A DNA stretch of 8,371 nucleotides from Verrucomicrobiales bacterium (lineage in GTDB: Bacteria > Verrucomicrobiota > Verrucomicrobiia > Verrucomicrobiales > DEV007), in the NCBI GenBank assembly GCA_002696885.1, contig NZSO01000023.1:1-8371 (forward strand), read 5' to 3'. Below the pieces are notes generated by a model. The model made no database searches, was not told the DNA's origin, and saw only the letters and a list, made by a program, of their open reading frames with translations. Positions 6,278-8,371 of the stretch are shown here, piece after piece. Each line of letters begins with the position of its first letter. Position 1 is the stretch's first letter. The translations under genes and the position numbers were made by a program.

Positions 6278-6811
6278 TCATTTGGTTTCATTTTGTTCGG
6301 TAGAAAGCCATTCGGAGACCTCTTCTTGGATATTGTCAATTTCATCAAGTTTCAATATTGGATCACGAACAATAAAAGCTTCGCCAGTTTTATGGTGTTC
6401 ATAAAATAGCATCTTTGATTTTTTTTCTTCTTTTACATCTACAGGAAGAAGAATTTTTTTTCTCTCAAGCATGACCGCTAGAATATATCTGGCATTTTCG
6501 CTGGAAGGATCGTTTTCATCAATCAGTCTTCGAAGCATAACTTCCGCGCTTTCCTTTTCTACTACTTCTTTTACAGTTATTGGCTCTTCTTTTTCAAATT
6601 TGGACCTCCAGAATGAAAACAGATTACTGTTTTTTTCTGATTGAGATGCTTGTTCCCATGCGTTAGCACTAAAGTCTGAACGCTCGTAGGAATTGATTTC
6701 TTTATTAAAGAAAATAGCTGTGTAAAACATCTCGTCATTTTCAAATTCACGATCTGTTACGCAGCAGCGATTTGATCTAGGTCGAATGTTCCATGCGTTG
6801 CTTGCTGACAT
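6278..6811 (-). CDS. Conserved hypothetical protein, probably PVC-lineage specific
   Basis: A 177-residue soluble protein without signal peptide or membrane segments. The N-terminus has WNIRPRSNRCCVTDREFENDEMF-type sequence with a Cys-Cys pair (residues 16-17) and is followed by YTAIFF. The middle contains FSFWRSKFEKEEP, then a helical acidic/basic segment with MLRRLIDENDPSSENARYI and LAVMLERKKIL, and a C-terminal part with FYEHHKTGEAFIVRDP. I recall proteins of this pattern annotated only as hypothetical in Verrucomicrobia and related phyla; that is memory, not a search. No function is known to me, and the cysteines are too few for a full zinc ribbon. It follows the LptF/G-type permease by 22 bases on the same strand, so it is likely co-transcribed. 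It converges on the synthase gene with a 14-base gap, where I see no terminator hairpin. Confidence 0.85.
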   Translation of the reverse strand: MSASNAWNIRPRSNRCCVTDREFENDEMFYTAIFFNKEINSYERSDFSANAWEQASQSEKNSNLFSFWRSKFEKEEPITVKEVVEKESAEVMLRRLIDENDPSSENARYILAVMLERKKILLPVDVKEEKKSKMLFYEHHKTGEAFIVRDPILKLDEIDNIQEEVSEWLSTEQNETK

Positions 6812-6833
6812 TACTTGGTAAATATACTTTTTG

Positions 6834-8255
6834 TTAAACTTTGGTTTGGTGTTGGGGCTTATTTGGATACCTTTTTAGAATACTTTTCAAGATCTTTATT
6901 CCAATAAGTGAGGTTGTTTTGTTGTGAGAGTCTTTTCGTAAGAATAAAATAATTCCTAATGCAAAAAGAATGATGTTAGTGCTCCAGGCCCCGAGGAAGG
7001 GTGGGATTTTCATGCCTTGACCTAAAGCGAGGAATAAATTATTAAAAAGCATCATCAGGAAATAAATTAATAAACCAATCGAACCGCTTCCTTTAATGTT
7101 GCTTCTGGAGTTAGTTATTCCAATTGGGCACGCAATCATTGCAATTGCAAAACAACTGAAAGGCAAAGCCCATCTGTAATGCAGGTGTGTTTTAAATGGA
7201 GCCATTGATTTGAGGCTTTTTTCGGGTGTATTATTTAAGTGAAATAACAAATTTGAAATTCCAAGCTCCTCTGGTATCAAGCTGTCTGCATAAATTTTCC
7301 GAGGCGTCTCATTCCAATCATCCACTTGGAAACTCTCAAAAGACCTTTGCGTGATGTGTTCAGATTTTTTTCCAAAATCAATTATCATTCCACTAGTTAA
7401 AGTCCATTGTTTTGTTTCTTTTGACCACTTAGCCGTTTCTGCGTAATAGGATGTAACTAAATCTCCATCTTGATTTGTTTGATATATTTCTATTTCTCTA
7501 AGTCTACCACTTTGCAGATTAGATGGCAGAGAACCAATGAACCAAGTTCTAAAGCTGGCTTTGTTTTTATAGAGTCTTGAATTAATTTTGTATTTTTTGT
7601 TTTTGGCATACTCCTCACCATTTTCGAATGATGATAAGATTGTTTCTTTTTGAGCCTCTGACTCTGGAGCCCATTGATAATTCAATGATAACGACAATAA
7701 CGATAAATAGGCGCAAATTACTAATACTGGAGAAAGCATATTAAGATAACTTTTTCCCGCACATTGGATTGAAATAAGTTCGTTGGATTTAGACATTTTT
7801 CCAACACTGTAAATTGTAGAAAGAAGTATAGATATTGGTATAATGGTAACCAGCATCATAGGTGTTTGGACAAGATAATATTTTATGTAGCCAATGGTAT
7901 TCGCGCCGCTGTTAGCTAAATCAGTGCCGTTGTCACTAAGGTCAATTATTAACCAAATTAATATAAATCCAAAGATACAAAATATTAATGGAACACAAAA
8001 TTCCTTCACAATATATTTTGTTAAAAGTTGTGAGCGGTCGTATAAACGAAAGGCAAGAATAGGGCTAAAAATTACAAATAAATGTAATATATTCTGAAAT
8101 GATAAATTAATGCCTCTGGAATTTTTATCTGAACTTAATGGTTCTAATGTAGTTTCGGCATTGGGTTGAATATTTAGCCATAAAATAAATAGAACAGTAC
8201 TTAAAGATGCAGAACAAATATATTTTATGGCTTTGTGCATTTTAGGATTAGTCAC
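6834..8255 (-). CDS. LptF/LptG family permease (YjgP/YjgQ) with an N-terminal extension
   Basis: An inner-membrane permease subunit of the LptB2FG transporter, which extracts lipopolysaccharide and passes it along the Lpt bridge to the outer membrane; its presence implies a Gram-negative envelope. The canonical family start corresponds to about residue 77 (LLTKYIVKEFCVPL). From there the layout is standard: transmembrane helices near 87-106, 125-150 and 172-195, a periplasmic beta-jellyroll region to about 360, then three C-terminal helices. KMSKSNELISIQCAGKS matches the cytoplasmic coupling region of the family. The first 76 residues add two hydrophobic segments (about 12-29 and 53-70), giving 473 residues instead of about 360. 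GTG 8255 or ATG 8240 (residue 6) could be the start; neither has a clear Shine-Dalgarno sequence. Whether it is LptF or LptG cannot be decided. It lies 7 bases after apbE. Confidence 0.9.
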   Translation of the reverse strand: MTNPKMHKAIKYICSASLSTVLFILWLNIQPNAETTLEPLSSDKNSRGINLSFQNILHLFVIFSPILAFRLYDRSQLLTKYIVKEFCVPLIFCIFGFILIWLIIDLSDNGTDLANSGANTIGYIKYYLVQTPMMLVTIIPISILLSTIYSVGKMSKSNELISIQCAGKSYLNMLSPVLVICAYLSLLSLSLNYQWAPESEAQKETILSSFENGEEYAKNKKYKINSRLYKNKASFRTWFIGSLPSNLQSGRLREIEIYQTNQDGDLVTSYYAETAKWSKETKQWTLTSGMIIDFGKKSEHITQRSFESFQVDDWNETPRKIYADSLIPEELGISNLLFHLNNTPEKSLKSMAPFKTHLHYRWALPFSCFAIAMIACPIGITNSRSNIKGSGSIGLLIYFLMMLFNNLFLALGQGMKIPPFLGAWSTNIILFALGIILFLRKDSHNKTTSLIGIKILKSILKRYPNKPQHQTKV

Positions 8256-8262
8256 TCTTTGC

Positions 8263-8371
8263 TTAATCAGGAAGTATTGCTTTTACTCCTTCGTGCTTTA
8301 TACAAAAATCTTCTATTTCTTTTTCTTCCATTATAAGAAATGCTGTTGATAGTGCATCTGCGAGGGCAGCA
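8263..8371 (-). CDS. apbE: FAD:protein FMN transferase, C-terminal end only (cut by the window edge)
   Basis: The last 35 codons of a minus-strand gene run off the right edge and end in TAA. The peptide begins AALADALSTAFLIM, matching the conserved ApbE motif near the C-terminus in which the Asp and Thr of DALST bind the catalytic Mg ion, followed by the usual short tail (here ending GVKAILPD). ApbE enzymes attach FMN covalently to threonine residues of exported or membrane proteins such as the Na-translocating NADH dehydrogenase (NqrB, NqrC) and Rnf subunits. Only the tail is visible, so the lipobox and N-terminus cannot be examined. The stop lies 7 bases before the downstream permease start, suggesting one transcript. 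Confidence 0.82.
   Translation of the reverse strand, partial: AALADALSTAFLIMEEKEIEDFCIKHEGVKAILPD

Noticed and set aside
7894..8097. 67-codon plus-strand open frame opposite the LptF/G permease
   Set aside because: It is antisense to the conserved membrane region of the permease, with no recognisable features.

Overview
The window is an ordinary chromosomal stretch of housekeeping genes from an AT-rich bacterium, most likely a member of the PVC superphylum (Verrucomicrobia, perhaps an Opitutae/Puniceicoccales-like marine lineage). Three things support this: a LepA whose switch region reads IKSHPVTM, close to chlamydial LepA; a roughly 400-residue signal peptidase I with a long insert; and a small hypothetical protein of a type I remember from Verrucomicrobia. 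The placement is from memory, not from a search.

Layout from left to right. Positions 2-826 (+) carry an IspE-like kinase without its N-terminal lobe. It is joined in frame to a GC-rich segment encoding a four-cysteine zinc ribbon, which looks like a chimeric join or a very odd fusion. Positions 840-1496 (-) hold pdxH (vitamin B6 salvage), convergent with ispE and divergent from the next block. Positions 1529-6263 (+) form a tightly packed block, probably an operon: a purine phosphoribosyltransferase (hpt), moaD, lepA (elongation factor 4), lepB (signal peptidase I) and a squalene/phytoene synthase family gene. Positions 6278-8371 (-) hold a second block that converges on the first. In transcription order it contains the 3' end of apbE (flavin transferase, cut by the window edge), an LptF/LptG-type permease for lipopolysaccharide export, and a conserved protein of unknown function.

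The plus-strand block mixes translation (lepA), protein export (lepB), purine salvage (hpt), cofactor synthesis (moaD) and triterpenoid or carotenoid synthesis. The lepA-lepB pairing is a common bacterial arrangement; the others look like co-transcribed housekeeping genes, not one pathway. IspE and the synthase belong to the early and late isoprenoid pathway but are in separate transcription units. The minus-strand block has an envelope theme (LptF/G, ApbE).

No RNA genes, CRISPR arrays, insertion sequences, attachment sites or convincing terminators were seen, and there is no gene-free stretch longer than about 100 bases. I found no evidence of a new biological system. The points most worth a second look are the zinc-ribbon/IspE junction, the uncharacterised 177-residue protein, and the domain additions in LepB and the LptF/G permease.
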